A stretch of 64,000 nt of DNA, from the NCBI GenBank assembly GCA_037576195.1, contig CM075104.1, positions 26,676,211 to 26,740,210 on the forward strand, written 5' to 3'. Made by a program: the position numbers and the translations under genes. Origin of the DNA: Phytoseiulus persimilis. Its lineage: Eukaryota > Arthropoda > Arachnida > Mesostigmata > Phytoseiidae. Positions 62,320-64,000 of this stretch are shown here, piece after piece. The first letter of the stretch is position 1. Every line of letters starts with the position of its first letter. The notes beneath the pieces were generated by a model that searched no databases, was not told the origin of the DNA, and saw only the letters and a list, made by a program, of their open reading frames with translations.

Positions 62320-64000
62320 CGCGCCCGAATCTTCGAATCTGTATAACTCCACATGCTTCGGAAGCACGGCGCTCTATCTTCACGCGAATCGTCAGAAGGC
62401 CCAGCACTACCAAATGCAGTACGCAGGCGCTGAACGAGATCCTCTCCGAGTTCCAACAGAATGGCTGAAAAGGTCTGCGTAGTGCATTCCGTTATGTTGG
62501 ACTGTGTGACAATCCTCCCTGAGAAAGGGGTCCGTGCTCCGAATAGACCCCGGAATGAACACATTGACGGATCAGGGCGGGGCTGATGAGACATACTGCG
62601 GATATGGAGTCATTACTTTGCGCCTCACGGGGGACGATACACCAGATGAGCTGTTCCAGATTAGGTAGACTGGCACCTCAGCCTTGACGAGGGACTACGA
62701 AGAGAGAGAGACGAAGATAGAGTTCACGTCAAACAGGAAAAATGTCACGTGCCTTCCGGAAACAAACATTAACACGCAAGTTTTGTTCGTACCCGTCGCC
62801 TCGGCGCCGGTTGGCGCTGGCCCTCGTTGTTGGGCGGTTGGGGCCGGACCTCGTTAATGGGAGGCTGAGCCGGTCCAACATAGTTCAGCCAGAGAGTTTC
62901 CTAGAAGACACAGGCCATGTTACAATCGACGTCTTCATGCCAGCGGGAGTCATACTCGAGGTGGTACACTGTGGAAACTTTCTTAGTTAGGGGCAGATGG
63001 TGGAGAGGAACAGCTCATAGTGAGAGATCGTCCCAGGCCTGCAACCATGAAACCGGATTTTTTTTTTTTAATTGCCGCTGTCGCGCCTGATACGCGCAAA
63101 ACTGAGCTCCGCATGTGGCTCGGAATGTTCGGCGGTGGAAAAGTGATGAGTCTCCAGAGTTTACTTCAAGACCCTTGTCATTTCGATGGTGACAGGAGAC
63201 GTGAGGGAAGATTCAAAAAATGAGTCCCAGTTTCCCTCAGCTATTTCTGCGATGAAGACGAAAAACCCGTTTTGGATAGGGTTCCAAACAAAACAGGATA
63301 GTATAATTCAAAGAAACGCGACGCGCGTGTCGTACATGGCTATGCTCGCTCGATTCCAGGGTTGAGTTGGAAGGGCTCCCAGAGGTTGCAGTGAAAGCTC
63401 CTAAAGCTACGGGCAACAGAATGAGAATATGAGAATGAGAAAATTGCTGTTCACCGACTGATCTCGGGCCGAGCAGACAACCGTGAACCGCGAAAATTGA
63501 GGAACAGAAGGTTCTCGAGCTGGGGATCTATCGCTTCGGATCAGTGGTCCCTTATCGCTGGGGCTCGTTTCCACTCCCGTGTCCGCGAGGTCGCACAAAT
63601 CTCGGATACGGAATCGGATCTCAAAGTCTTGGCTTCTGAAATGGTAGCGGCCGGAATCGCATCCTACGCAAATACCGAGACATCATTTTGGCTTCGCAAA
63701 GATTTTGGCTGCAGTTACTTGGACGAGAAGAAGGAGCAGCTTTCCGGCGTGAACCCTGGACCAAGATCTGTCAGCGCTTGGGCACAGACTTAAGGGACCT
63801 CCGCCGCAGCTGATGAAGTCTCCAGACAGCAAGAACAGCCGACAAAGTGAAGCCGAGAGAGTGTTTTCATTCGGCGAAGACAGGGATGAGCACCATGGAG
63901 GGTCTGCAGAACGAGCTGTTCCATCTCAGCCGCGACAACGACTCGGTCGCCAAGCAGAAGAATACCGCTCGTGACGCAGAGAGAACCGGCCAGCCGTGCG
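62320..64000. other. Right end of window, no recognised gene
   Basis: Short frames only. A plus-strand frame at 63497-63793 and a short one from 63889 onward (MSTMEGLQNELFHLSRDND, still open at the window edge) look protein-like but match nothing I know. A T9-10 tract is present near 63.06 kb. Confidence 0.4.

Overview
The window is animal nuclear DNA. Genes are split by GT-AG introns, most only 50-120 bp long, on both strands, with AATAAA signals downstream. Sequence is GC-balanced with abundant CpG. Dachshund, an INCENP-type kinetochore protein and a chitin-binding cuticle protein point to an arthropod. Compact introns with high CpG/GC would suit a predatory (phytoseiid-like) mite, but that is inference. 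Exon models were assembled by hand from reading frame, splice sites and family knowledge. Five models (dac, MRPS31, ILF2, MBTD1-like, WDR82) and two small ones (TIM10B, a secreted protein) close exactly in frame.

Layout. 1-8.5 kb: gene-free, microsatellite-rich DNA upstream of dachshund. 8.5-22.8 kb: dachshund (+), five coding exons, with a 10.3 kb first intron containing simple repeats and an inverted repeat; 3' UTR to about 23.87 kb. 24.2-25.1 kb: unidentified minus-strand coding candidate. 26.0-28.3 and 32.2-34.8 kb: two tandem INCENP-like genes (+) with matching intron positions and phases. The 3.9 kb between them is full of mobile-element relics: a 68-bp hAT-like insertion with an 8-bp duplication, a full-length tRNA-derived SINE with a 17-bp duplication, and a dead Ty3/Gypsy integrase.

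35.7-48.8 kb is gene-dense: MRPS31 (+), ILF2/NF45 (-, tail to tail with MRPS31), an FCS-finger/four-MBT chromatin protein (+, divergent from ILF2), several unidentified candidates, a 112-aa secreted protein (-) and WDR82 (-). 48.8-64 kb is gene-poor. It holds TIM10B (+), an RR-type cuticle protein (-) and a second cuticle-like exon. It also has a hAT transposase relic interrupted by a 5'-truncated copy of the SINE, a 45-bp minisatellite in both orientations, a 21-bp array of about 14 units, and G/C homopolymers.

The genes do not form one pathway. They cover development (dac), mitosis (INCENP pair), mitochondria (MRPS31, TIM10B), chromatin and RNA (MBTD1-like, WDR82, ILF2) and exoskeleton. The most distinctive observations are the INCENP duplication, with its altered Aurora-target motif in one copy, and a SINE family defined from its own target-site duplications. 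No bacterial-type operon, CRISPR array or defence system is present.
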